Shown here: in pieces, positions 32,410 through 42,395 of the stretch
How positions within the stretch are numbered: the first letter of the stretch is position 1
Layout: each line of letters starts with the position of its first letter
NCBI GenBank assembly: GCA_015501055.1
Contig: JADNYV010000234.1
Coordinates: 1 to 55,498, forward strand
Source of the DNA: Mucidula mucida
Taxonomy: Eukaryota > Basidiomycota > Agaricomycetes > Agaricales > Physalacriaceae
Direction: 5' to 3'
DNA length: 55,498 nt
Translations under genes and position numbers: made by a program
The notes under the pieces: model-generated
The model's database searches: none
The model's input: only the letters and a program-made list of their open reading frames with translations
What the model was told of the DNA's origin: nothing

Positions 32410-34084
32410 TGTTTACATGTCGAGTATATCTTCCTGGGCCCTTTATAGCTGTCTGTTTCTTAATAATATCGCAACCGTCAGCATCTATCACGACACATAC
32501 GTCTCGCGCCGGGCAGCCAGGTCCTCACTTTGCCTTCGAGCATACACCGCGGCCGTTGGGAATGCAGTCCCTTAGCAGTTGCCTTACATTCACGTTCTGA
32601 GCGCGCAACTATTCCCGGCCAAAGGTTTCAGCACTGACTTTGGGCGCTGGGGCCTTTGGTATCCTAAAGTACTAGGTCAGGCTTCTTCTCAGTCCTTGAT
32701 GACTTTACGAGATACTCAGATACTTCAGGACCAATCCTTATTCTTCTGGAAACACGCGTTTGGTGTTAACTTGAACGGCGCCTAGACAATATCGATCAGC
32801 CTGCGCGTGAAGCTGGTCTTGCCCCTGCATGTGGGTTCTGAAATCCAGTATGTACCTACATTATTCCTCTGTTGTCCATTGGTGAGAGCCTGCTGACGTC
32901 CGTATCCTGAAGCCAGCTAGATTTACTCCTAAATTTCAAAACCGATATTCAGTTTCCGACCACGCATAGCGATAGGTTATTGGGATCGGTGGCGCGAGCA
33001 CCTTTGTTCTTGGGTGTGGGTGCGAGTCTTCGATCTCAAGACTGCATTTGAATACTGGAGATACGTCTTGGTCGGATCTTGAATATAACGACGATTCAAT
33101 CGATTCGAGGCTCGCCACGTACTGAGTGGCCTCCATGTAGTCCGGCAACGAAGACGCAAATGTCAGGCGAGAGGAGCTGCCTAGACCAAGCCTAACGACA
33201 TCTGCTCACTTTTTGATTTGTTGCTATCATTTAGAAGGCGCCTTCATTTCGAGAGAGAGACGAAATGTTTGCTTCGTCGCACATAATAGATATGTCGTGC
33301 GTGCCGCCAGCGCGCAGAATGACGAGACTGTATAGGGAGACCTCAAGACAGACTTTCCGATACCGAGTCAGTCAGCGAGTCAAGTTTACGAGGTAGAACA
33401 GTCCTTCGATTGAGCTCGCTATAATGAATAGGACGACGACAAGCGGCGATTTGCTCCTTCCAGATTCATAATGATAAACGCCTTCTGGCTACTTACTGTC
33501 ATACACTGCCATCCTTCCAAGGACGGTGCTTGTAATGCGATGGCCAAGCAATCGATTTCGTTATTGCGAGACGGCGTACTCCGGGATACATCGAGAGAGC
33601 AGCAAGTGCACTACTGTAGAGTGAACACGTTTAGCATTGACGACGAAACTAGATGATAGACCCCAAGCCAGACGTACAACGAGCAGAAAATGATATCATG
33701 TACAATCAATTGCCGCCAGCATAAGCCTGCGCGTACCGAATCCATGGAGGCCGAGAGCCGCCCGGCGAGTTGACGCACCAAAGTGTTGGGGGACCTCAGG
33801 GCCTCGACTCCATATCTGAAGGGACAAAACAGTTAATGCATGTCTTGAGTGAGACAAGCAGACATACCTCGACAAAGAGCGGATACTCGCAGCAGGGCGA
33901 TAGCCATAAACGACTTGAGAGCACATTCATTGGCGCCTTGTCCATTATGCGATGAGCAAATCTAATTTCGGTTTATACCTACGGAAGAAGAAGGCTTTAG
34001 AACAAAACTGGCATACTTATAGCAGAGGACTGGTACGTCCGCCCGAAGAAGTCATCTCAAGCGGGGAGTACAGATACAGGTAAG
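32410..34084. other. Largely unassigned stretch with possible small exons
   Basis: A minus ORF at 32936-33148 (SSLYSRSDQDVSPVFKCSLE, ending AWSETEYRF) and one near 33700-33950 (MDKAPMNVLSSRLWLSPCC) may be exons of a gene continuing from 34085-34684, but no splice chain could be justified. Confidence 0.3.
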
Positions 34085-34684
34085 CTATATGTATAGCTGG
34101 TCTGATTTGTGCCACGAGTTTTGCAATTGTGGACTAGATTCACTGGAAGCAAAGTGGTAAGGTGCGGATATCCGGACCGAACCCTGCTCTTCAACTTGCG
34201 TTCCTTCCATACATCCCAATGATTCCATCCACTTGCGCCATCCGTTTAATGTTCCATGGTGTTCAAATGAGTTTACCACCGACGCGATGCGCTCCGGAGG
34301 AAGGAAATATACATTGACGGGTAAGTAGTCCCACAACGCGTCTTTCAGGTAGGCAACTTGCTGGTTCACTTTTTTGACCATTTCGAGAAGGGCGCCGTCA
34401 GCATGGGCCTTGACAGTAGGAAGCTTTTGATCTATCGTGCCTTGTACATATAACTGAAAGGGAGCGCTAGCATCACCGACGACATTCCCGGCGCTGCGGC
34501 CCTCTCCCCGAAGAAGCTCTGCTGCCGTCCGTTGGGGCTGCAGAGAACATCGCGTTTTGCCTGGATATGAATCTAACCGTATGTCTAATGCTTGAGCCTC
34601 GATGTTGACTGTACTGCCAGATGTACGCTTTAACGCGCAGGATTGTACGTTGGCAGCGCGCAGCGGATGGCAGGTCGAAGGGCT
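34085..34684 (-). CDS. Uncharacterised ORF (199 open codons, minus)
   Basis: A long open frame from just after a stop at 34685 to a stop at 34085. It reads RAANVQSCALKRTSGSTVNI, RTAAELLRGEGRSAGNVVGD, LPTVKAHADGALLEMVKKVN, LPVNVYFLPPERIASVVNSF and LNGWRKWMESLGCMEGTQVE. Its length and balanced composition suggest a real exon. The first ATG in frame is at about 34381, so an upstream exon with an AG acceptor near 34680 is likely. I do not recognise a family. It is divergent from the F-box gene at 35179 (about 500 bp apart). Confidence 0.45.
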   Translation of the reverse strand, partial: SPSTCHPLRAANVQSCALKRTSGSTVNIEAQALDIRLDSYPGKTRCSLQPQRTAAELLRGEGRSAGNVVGDASAPFQLYVQGTIDQKLPTVKAHADGALLEMVKKVNQQVAYLKDALWDYLPVNVYFLPPERIASVVNSFEHHGTLNGWRKWMESLGCMEGTQVEEQGSVRISAPYHFASSESSPQLQNSWHKSDQLYI

Positions 34685-35131
34685 TCAATCGCATTCGGGG
34701 TTCCATGTTTGGGTAGTACGAGGCGGTTCCCATTTGATGATGGAGACTATGCACAAGCCCATCATGTACTCAAGGTTGCCTTCATAGCTTCCTTGGCCCA
34801 GAGCAACCTGTCCGTTCGGCCTCATTTATTGCTATTCAATGTCCTCTACCATCTACAACAACCAGAGACTCCGCTGCTCTCCGTATACTCGGATCTCGCT
34901 ATTCAGTCGCGTTGTCCGCCACTGCAGAGCCATTCACATCCGAAATCCATCTGTGCGTTTCGATTACTTCTGCATTTCATCTCAAGTTTGATTAGATTTG
35001 GTTTTTTTTCGCTTCCGAAGCGGGTTCAAGGCGTACTAGACATAGAGTATGAGTTGTCCAACCGTCTACCTGTTGACATATTCAATTTAAATTGACCTTG
35101 AGCGAGCAGCGGCGATGAAGGTACTGTATTG

Positions 35132-35138
35132 TATATAT
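35132..35138 (+). promoter_or_regulatory. TATA box of the F-box gene
   Basis: TATATAT lies 41 bp before the ATG at 35179 and overlaps the upstream in-frame ATG at 35137. This argues for translation from 35179. Confidence 0.5.
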
Positions 35139-35178
35139 GTCGCTTCGCTCTGAATTGTCTCATTCAATAACAGCGACA

Positions 35179-36375
35179 ATGCCAGGATCTGAACTTCCCC
35201 AGGAGCTTGTCGACATCGTCATCAACGAGCTACAGAATGACGCTGCAGCACTACGGGCGTGCTCGCTCGTATGCCGCTCTTGGGTGCCCACTTCACAGCG
35301 ACATCTGTTCCGCTACATATCTCTCGCGCCCTCGTATCACAAAAGAGGTACACATTCAGCATTCCTATCCAAATTCCACGCTTTGCTGGCCACATCCCCT
35401 CATCTCTCGCACAACGTCCGCACGCTCGAGCTCGACCCTTCCCGCACCGCGGAGATAGATATTGAGCCCTTCTTCACACATCTTCGGCGCTTAGAGGAAA
35501 TCCGCATCGTGGACTTTGAGGAAGCGCCAATGTTCCCATTCGAACGGCGTCTGCCTTTTCACTCCCTCTTAACCCTCCCGAACGTCACGCGACTGAAAAT
35601 CGGTCCCGGCGGGTGGTACCTCGGAGACGTGCTCCCTTGCTTGCGAAACGGCGGCAGGCTTAAAGACATCGCGTTCCAGGACGTGATATTCGAGGGATAC
35701 GAAGCCTGCGCGACGCTACTGCGTCTGCCGGAGATACACCTGGAGAGTCTGAGGATAGACAGGGGATTCGTAGGGCTCTTGGGTGATCTGAATGAGATTC
35801 CTGGGATGGATTTGAGGAAGCTGAAGAGACTTGAAGTACTGATGGGCGTGAGGAATGCACAGACGTCTGTAAGGTGGAGGAACCGGTTCCCCATTGGGAC
35901 GATACAGGATGTGTTGAAGGGAATAGAGGGGACGTTGGAGCATTTGTCGCTAGATGTGTTTTTGAATGGTAGGTTCGAGTTTACTATGCGGTCTGCTGTG
36001 AGTTTTGATACCTCTGAATCAGAACCGCTGCATAACGTTGTGGACATCGCACGTCTTCGGTCTCTCAGCATCCACATACGGTGGTATGTGTCTGAATTGA
36101 GTCCCCGAATTTGGCTAGATTGGATTATCGCCTCGCTGAGAGGAATCAAGAAGCCATCCATGATGGAGGTGGTCAACTTGAGAATCACGACGTATGCTGA
36201 TGATGCGGTGCCGGATTTTGCATCTGAGTGGGCATGTTTAGACGAGTTGCTGGCGAGGCCTGTGATGGCGCAGTTGCGAAGGGTGAATATCGTGCATGAT
36301 TCAGAGGTTGCTGTGCCGGATATACCGACATGGCTATGCCTCAAGAAGAAAGGTGTGCTTGTTAATTCGTGGTGA
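35179..36375 (+). CDS. F-box protein, single exon, about 398 aa
   Basis: Start chosen at MPGSELPQELVDIVINELQN; the ATG at 35137 sits in the TATA box. Residues 3-45 form a standard F-box (LPQELVDIVINEL, then ACSLVCRSWVPTSQRHLFRY). The rest has weak leucine-rich spacing (LSHNVRTLELDP, LTLPNVTRLKIGPGGW, LKRLEVLMGV, TLEHLSLDVFL, ARLRSLSIHIRW) typical of the many agaricomycete F-box/LRR-like proteins. Predicted role: substrate adaptor of an SCF ubiquitin ligase; the target is unknown. No intron is needed and the frame is intact. It ends LKKKGVLVNSW. Confidence 0.88.
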   Translation: MPGSELPQELVDIVINELQNDAAALRACSLVCRSWVPTSQRHLFRYISLAPSYHKRGTHSAFLSKFHALLATSPHLSHNVRTLELDPSRTAEIDIEPFFTHLRRLEEIRIVDFEEAPMFPFERRLPFHSLLTLPNVTRLKIGPGGWYLGDVLPCLRNGGRLKDIAFQDVIFEGYEACATLLRLPEIHLESLRIDRGFVGLLGDLNEIPGMDLRKLKRLEVLMGVRNAQTSVRWRNRFPIGTIQDVLKGIEGTLEHLSLDVFLNGRFEFTMRSAVSFDTSESEPLHNVVDIARLRSLSIHIRWYVSELSPRIWLDWIIASLRGIKKPSMMEVVNLRITTYADDAVPDFASEWACLDELLARPVMAQLRRVNIVHDSEVAVPDIPTWLCLKKKGVLVNSW

Positions 36376-36563
36376 GAGTAATAGATGTGTCGTCTATACT
36401 TGTGTTTACAATGCCATTTTATTCTAGATATTTTACTTCTGTGTCAAAAGGACAAATGTAGATCGAGAATCTTCCGGAGGCGCGGTAGCGGATCAATTGA
36501 TGATCGAGTCAACTTGCTTTCCGCCACCAGCCTCGAAGCTTTCAGACCGCGTACTGCATCCCA

Positions 36564-37109
36564 ATGCCACCAAAAAAGACAAAGAAAAACGAGTCCAACA
36601 GCGGCGATGCAGCTATAATAGTTGAATCGCCATACCTCTACCTCGGACCGAAATCGTCGGCCTCTGCAGCGTTCCTTTCATCCCACAACATCACCGACGT
36701 TCTCAGCATTGGCGCCACACCTCCAGTCGTCATGCCAGACATCAACTATCATCGACTTTCCCTATCAGATAATACAGAAGTGCTCATAGAAAAGGTCATC
36801 ATGGATGCAAGCGACATAATCGCTGCTGTAGCCTCCCGCCCAGCCGGGCGCGTATTCGTGCATTGCTCTGCAGCAGTCTCACGCTCTCCCACTGTTGTTG
36901 TAGGTTATCTCATGGCGAAGCGGGATATGACATTAAAGGAAGCTTTGGGAAAGTTGATCAGAGCGAGACCTGCGATATGTCCCAATCCCGGTTTCTTAGC
37001 ACAGCTTGAAGCGCTGGAGAAGACTATACGCGGCGATAATTCGCTCAATATCCATGTTTTACCTTCCAGGAAGACCGAGAGAGTTGCTCTATTTTCGGAC
37101 GATAACTGA
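36564..37109 (+). CDS. Dual-specificity protein phosphatase, 181 aa
   Basis: Start MPPKKTKKNESNSGDA. The domain spans about residues 18-150: ESPYLYLGPKSSASAAFLSS and NITDVLSIGATPP, then the active-site loop VHCSAAVSRSPTVVVGYLMA with HCx5R (Cys about 100, Arg about 106). Next come the usual LKEALGKLIRARPAICPNPG and FLAQLEALEK. The length and order are those of small atypical DSPs, which remove phosphate from Ser/Thr and Tyr through a cysteine intermediate. The basic N-terminus could target the nucleus. Single exon, intact. It sits upstream of 37503-38486, whose C-terminal part may be a distant non-catalytic relative. Confidence 0.92.
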   Translation: MPPKKTKKNESNSGDAAIIVESPYLYLGPKSSASAAFLSSHNITDVLSIGATPPVVMPDINYHRLSLSDNTEVLIEKVIMDASDIIAAVASRPAGRVFVHCSAAVSRSPTVVVGYLMAKRDMTLKEALGKLIRARPAICPNPGFLAQLEALEKTIRGDNSLNIHVLPSRKTERVALFSDDN

Positions 37110-37502
37110 TGGCGCGTTCCGAACGTCCGTTTCAGAGTGTGAACATTGCATCATCCCCCGCTTTGTATCCTCAAATCTCGTAATTGGTTTTCTCCTCTGA
37201 TATCATCTCTGAGCTGATATGTGTCGTAGACACTCCATATTCATGCTTTCCATCTTGACAGAACGCTTGACGCCTGACAGCAATTCCCAATGATGCTCCG
37301 CCAGACTCCCCCTTTGATTCACATCGAAGTCCTGTGAGCACAGCTCTGTCTCCGAAGTAGACATGTCTGTTGGATCAGAATGAACTTTTCTCGATCGCAA
37401 AGGGGCAGGAGGACGAGAAGTGGGAATCATGCCCCTATAATAATCCGATCGTATAAATTTACTGTCAATTGGCGAAGTTCCTCCCCCTCCTCGCTTGAAA
37501 CC

Positions 37503-38486
37503 ATGCCTGGCCACAAGATAAGGCTCTCGCTGTCCTCTAGAATATTTTCGTCGTCGGGATCGACGCCGACAACTCCCTCGAGCGAGGATTTCCCGCCCAC
37601 ACCCCGCTCAAACTCTTTCAGGCATAAGAGCCGGTCATCCCTGTCTAAATTTTTTGGTCTATCGTCTGCACCATCGACTCCCACTCTTGATTTTTCAAAG
37701 TCACATCTCGACAAGCTTGCCAAAGTGCAGCAATGCGACCCGGTTCCAGCATGTCCTGTCCGACGCCATACGGAGCCTCTTCAGCTTGTGCACGATACAG
37801 AAAAGGCGCGGCCCTTGAATTACCCCTCCGCCGCTGCCATTCCATGCCACACCCCACCGCGCCCGAGCCATCGTCGCGCGGGCACCGCTCGCCATCATAA
37901 ACACGAAAGCCGATGTCTCCAGGCCTTATCCCCGCGCCTGTTCGTCGCCTTCGAAGACGACACAATCCCTTTCAACCGCTCATACTCTGACGACATATGC
38001 GCGCCTTCCGGGTCGTCATTCGACCACATCGTGCGGATCACATCTCACCCCCGACACGTCCCCGGCGCGGAGCTGGAGGTCTATCTCGCGCCGCGCGAGC
38101 ACTGTCATTATTTGCGGGACATGGACAAGCTCTGTCGAGATCCGGAGGCGATCATACGATCAAAGGAGGATCGCGTTTCGTCGTTGGACATTGATCAGCT
38201 GGTCTTGGCGCGGGACTTTATATTCAGGTCGCAGGGGACGGTGTTGATCACCACGCCACGGGACGCGAGGATGGAGGCGATGACGCTGGCGTTGGCGTAT
38301 TTGGCGTTCTCGACGGGGTATGGGGCGAAGGAGATTATGCGAAGTCAGAATGATAGGACGGTGGGGTTTAAGAGTGTTTGGCAGCATACGCTTAGTGACC
38401 AGGGTTTGGAGGTTGTTAAACAGGTTGCGGCGAAGAGACCGATTTATTGCGAGGACTCTGAGGCTTTGGATACATTACATTTCTAA
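37503..38486 (+). CDS. Phosphatase-like or uncharacterised protein, about 327 aa
   Basis: The start is set at MPGHKIRLSLSSRIFSSSGS; an upstream in-frame ATG (37380) would add an unlikely basic leader. Residues 1-140 are Ser/Pro-rich and probably disordered (SSSGSTPTTPSSEDFPPTPR). Residues about 160-327 form a compact part: VRITSHPRHVPGAELEVYLA, LDIDQLVLARDFIFRSQGTV, LITTPRDARMEAMTLALAYL and LSDQGLEVVKQV. The strand-loop-helix around LITTPRDARMEAM sits where a DSP would carry HCx5R but has no cysteine, so a dead phosphatase-like fold is possible; this is inference. Single exon, frame intact, ends SEALDTLHF. It converges on the gene at 38538 with a 51-bp gap. Confidence 0.65.
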   Translation: MPGHKIRLSLSSRIFSSSGSTPTTPSSEDFPPTPRSNSFRHKSRSSLSKFFGLSSAPSTPTLDFSKSHLDKLAKVQQCDPVPACPVRRHTEPLQLVHDTEKARPLNYPSAAAIPCHTPPRPSHRRAGTARHHKHESRCLQALSPRLFVAFEDDTIPFNRSYSDDICAPSGSSFDHIVRITSHPRHVPGAELEVYLAPREHCHYLRDMDKLCRDPEAIIRSKEDRVSSLDIDQLVLARDFIFRSQGTVLITTPRDARMEAMTLALAYLAFSTGYGAKEIMRSQNDRTVGFKSVWQHTLSDQGLEVVKQVAAKRPIYCEDSEALDTLHF

Positions 38487-38537
38487 TTATTAGGACAGTA
38501 TCTGTATTTATAGCATATTATTTAGAAGTTTAGGATA

Positions 38538-39911
38538 CTAGCTCGGCATCCATGGACCAGCGTCTGTGATTTCCAGTTGCTCGAAAGTCTCTTGAGTGAG
38601 CGTTATTTGGATTGCGTCTTCATTATTTCGAGGGACACTCACCAATGAGAGAATCGTCTTCATGCTTGAATGCGTTGGTGACAATATCTAATCGATGTTT
38701 TGCGATCGTGCCAGGGAGCCAAACGTTGCTAATCGTATGGTACAGTGCACCATCGTTCTTAGATTTCGGACAGAACTGCAAGTGGATCTTGAGACACCGT
38801 AAGACAAGCTCTTTGCGACAAAGAGCCTCGTCCAGTGCACGCCACGAGTCTAGTAAGTCCGTCGTCGAAAGGCGCTCCGTTCTGTCGTCGTCGTATTTCA
38901 CGTCAAGCAGTATCTCTAGATGTCGGAGCGCGTTGTTGTTATCAAGGACCTGAAATGTCCGCGCCCACCAACCCAGACAGTGAGCGATCCCCGAGGGTAA
39001 AAACAGGCCAATCGTAATTCTGAGAACTGGCACAGAATATATCTGTAAGGGATTCAGACGTAGCTCTGTAAATATGAGAGTTACTTATAATGCACGTCGA
39101 GATAAAGTCTCTTACCAGTGAAAAGATTTCCAATGGTAAGAAGTCGCAGGTTTCGTCCAGCGAGTTCGAGAAGCAAAGAGAGATAATCCAGTATTGAGTT
39201 GTCAATGGAGTCTCCTTCAATAATAATATCTTGCAGAGTGCTCGAGATTACTGGAGAGTCCCTGCTAGTGAAGAGCTGGAGAAGCTTCTGTTTCTTGTTT
39301 GCATGGTCGAAGGTCATAGATAGTTTACGCAAGACAGGTCCACGTTGCCCCGCCTTTATGGCGGCCACGTTGGGATGGCCAACGTTCTCGAAGGCGTGAG
39401 TGGTCCAAGAGTTACGACGACCATCTGTGTAAATCGGCGGACGAATGTCGATCGCCATGTTCCCTCCAATCTCGAGCTCGGATAAGTAGGGAAGCGACGA
39501 AAGGAGGTTCGCTAATTGCAGCTGTGTGCAATGGAAATCCGCGAGGTGGAGTCGGCGTAATCCAGGAAAGGCGATATTCGCACAAAGTGCTTGTGGGCTG
39601 AGACTCCGACGCCAACTCAATCCGATGAGATCCATGTGTTCGACCCTGTAGCCGAGCTGGAGCTGCTGTAACAGCTCATAAAACTCGTAGCTTGACTCCA
39701 ACGAAACTGTATCGTCAGATTGGATTTCAAGGTGGAGTGCGGATCGCAGGTGGGGTGCAACCTCCCTAAGGGTGAAGCATAATTGCTTGTATGTTTCTTG
39801 AATACCAGCGCCAATTCGGAGGCGTTCGATGGATGACTGACCGACATGCATGAGAAGGTATGTAGTCGAAAAGACGGAAAGGTAACGTACCATGGGAGCT
39901 AAAATGACCAT
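38538..39911 (-). CDS. Leucine-rich, F-box-like protein, four exons
   Basis: Start MVILAPM at 39911. Intron 1 (GTACGT...GGTCAG) joins SSIERLRIGAGIQETYKQLC. The second exon carries leucine-rich segments (YRVEHMDLIGLSWRR, FPGLRRLHLADFHCTQLQ, LPYLSELEIGG, RGPVLRKLSMTFDHA, NLRLLTIGNLFTG). Intron 2 (GTAAGA...TTACAG) joins ELRLNPLQIYSVPVLRITIG. The next block includes VLDNNNALRHLEILLDVKYD and LVLRCLKIHLQFCPK. Intron 3 (GTGAGT...CTCAAG) joins ETFEQLEITDAGPWMPS and the stop at 38538. All junctions keep frame. The layout is that of the C-terminal part of agaricomycete F-box proteins, but no F-box is visible at the start; it may lie in an upstream exon not found, or have been lost. Confidence 0.75.
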
Positions 39912-40419
39912 TGTGAAGGGAATGGAGACCTCTTATTTTTGAGGCGTTCCGGTGTGGTCAAAGAGCTTCCATTTTAAGAAACAAAGACAATTACGGCTGA
40001 TGGAACAAAGTCACCAGCCACAATTTCTCGGGCAAAGGGTTGTGATGGGCATGTTGATAATTGCCCTAGGGCGGCCTATGTGGTGATTATTGTGGTACTT
40101 GCGTGTAACCAATCGTGAGTAATTCCTTCTCCAGCGCCTGGTATGATACTGCGCAATAGGTCACCATAGCTCTGAATTTGGTCCTCTCCCAAGACGCATG
40201 CGGTCTTTCAGCGAGTCAATAGATTCCGTATCTCGTCCTGCATCGCGATCGAGGCAAGATCGAGAGAGGAAGGCGCGGTGACCACGTGGCAGGCAAAGCC
40301 CTTCCTTTCCACCTGCATCAGCAGGCAAGAAATTTGATCAGGCAAGCAAATTTTAGGGAATTCACCCCTCTTTTAAGCCCAATTCTTCAAAAGGATTGCT
40401 TCCCACCCGTGTAGCTTTA
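39912..40419. other. Intergenic stretch
   Basis: Upstream side of the minus-strand gene at 38538-39911. No gene or repeat was recognised. Confidence 0.35.
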
Positions 40420-40586
40420 CGCAGCTTCCACCCGAGATACTACACGACATCTTTGCAGTATTTTGCCAACAACCATGTAACAGTCTTGATTGTCAAAGAG
40501 CGCCTTGGACACTTGGACGATTCTGTTCCTTATACTGTGGTCAACTTCGACCATTGCCCCGCCTTGTTGGCCACCCCGTCCGCATC
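40420..40586 (+). pseudogene. F-box protein relic
   Basis: One plus frame reads QLPPEILHDIFAVFC and QRAPWTLGRFC. This is the opening of the agaricomycete F-box type LPPEIL..IF followed by the WTLG.VC block. It then runs into GHPVRIT and stops, with further stops after it. No continuation was found, so it is a short remnant or a broken gene. Confidence 0.5.
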
Positions 40587-42267
40587 ACTTGAAATATCTA
40601 TGCGAACACCTACGACGCTAGCCGCTGGACATCGACATTACGATCATCCTCGTCGCAGACATGATGAAGCTCTTCACAGAGCATTGTCATCGACGACAGA
40701 TCGTAGAATTCATCCTCGGCTATTAAGGATTTGCGATTCGATGATAACTATTGGTCTGAGGTAAATCCTCTTGTATATTTGCGGATAAGTTAGTCAATGT
40801 TTCCGTCCTTGTGGACACGGAAATGGGATTCAGCTTGAATCCAATCTGAGAGACACAATCTTCAGAGATGCGTGAATGAGAGAGACCTCTTTGAGATGAA
40901 TAGGTTGAGTGAGGGGTGCGGATGTGCTGGTGGAAACCGCCTGTCCAGACGGGAACGGGAAAGGGGCACTGCCACCGTCAGGACGGTCACGTGACCCAAA
41001 GGAACCTTTCCCGAGACACCAAACACAGACGCAAGGCCAACCCGAGACCGTACTGAGAACCAGGGTACGAAACCGGATCAACCCCGCGTAGGCGGACAAC
41101 TCATAGGGAAGTGGCGGGTGGGAATTCGAAAATTCCACTGAAAATGCGGAGGAAAACGCGTTGAGGATACGCAGATGGACGCGCAGAAGCAAAAGAGCAA
41201 AGCGCGCCCAACGCCGACAGTGCTTACATGATTCCCCAAAGTGTCGGACCGACTGTACCGGTTGGGCACTTGCCGGCTCTGCGTTCTCTCACTTGATTGA
41301 CTTACTTATCTATTGCTTAGACTTGTTCGTGCCTCACGTAGTCCAAGCTAGCAATAATCTTCAGGTAGTAGTGATTCTTGACTTTGATTGATGGGCTCAC
41401 AACCTTCTTGTGCGCATTCAGGTTCCGTGGAGCGCTGGCGTCTAACGTGACACCATACTCATTAGGCTGACGCGCCCAAACGCGTCGCATCTCGAGTAGC
41501 GCGATATCGTGCGCTGCATACACACCAGAGTGGTCGTGTAGCAAACGCGTCGTTTATTGTCATCAACGAATCCAAAAAGGTGTACCTGGCACCACGGAAC
41601 CGTAGTTCTCGTGCTTTCAGGTTTCATATATGTGGCGCCAGTGAAACGAACTATTGCTGTAGCTTATAAGGGAACATTGCCGCCGGTGGATGAACGGATG
41701 TGGGCGGTCTAAAGCAAGTACGGATATTCCAATGTTGCAGTGTGTATCTCTTAGGGGGAAGCTGGAGAATGCGAGCAATGTTGCTCATCGAATCTGACTC
41801 TCTGCTCATAAATTCATCTAGATATACAGTTCTTCGCAAATGTGATACAGAACGTGGTTGTTCATCTATACTCATCAACTAGCGTCACACAGCGTTTGGT
41901 GATGAGCTTTTCAGTATTGATCAGGCCAGAACCCATAGTTGACCAAATGCCTATCTGTGAGGACGTCCAGCCCATCAAAACAATTGCCTGCAGCTGCAGT
42001 AACGAGATTGGAGTTCGGGTATAGCAGCATGTCGATTCTGCAGATGCATGATTCACACCGTTCCCGGCCAAGTTCAGAGCACGCCCCGCAATGCAAAGAG
42101 CAGTACACACAGTATTCTGAGCTAACCAAATGATCAATGATTCCATATGAGGCTTTGTAAGTCATAGTTATAGAGATAAAGGAAGTGAGTTCAGTACTAT
42201 TACGAGTCCATTGGACACAAAATGACGGGACCACTAAGTACCTAGTATCAGTACGGAACGCGTCGGG
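40587..42267. other. Gene-free stretch
   Basis: Contains short ORFs of no recognisable family (for example 40830-41192 minus, 41317-41544 minus with RNLNAHKKVV) and a CACGTGAC site near 40988. No element ends were found until the 42268 repeat. Confidence 0.35.
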
Positions 42268-42385
42268 ATGGTGGGGGGCAAGCGTGGCGGGATGGCCGCA
42301 CCGGCAGCTGTGCGAATTCCGATGGACTCGAGCCAGTACGTTCTCCGAATACCCGAACTCGTGTGAAGCTTTAGCGCGACTGCCA
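42268..42385 (+). repeat. Solo copy of the terminal repeat of the long-armed element
   Basis: About 118 bp matching 48183-48302, from GGATGGTGGGGG through GTGTGAAGCTTTAGCGCGAC and ending at the same TGCCA end. It has a 10-bp gap near the end and an extra few bases near 42340. The LINE target duplication begins at its last base. Confidence 0.8.
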
Positions 42386-42395
42386 AGATGAAATC

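Noticed and set aside
35559..36344. 261-codon minus ORF
   Set aside because: It is antisense to the intact F-box gene, whose sense frame has clear F-box and leucine-rich motifs.
37380..37502. 41-codon extension of the 37503 gene
   Set aside because: The leader is basic with no conserved character, and the MPGHKIRLSLSS start fits the rest of the protein better.
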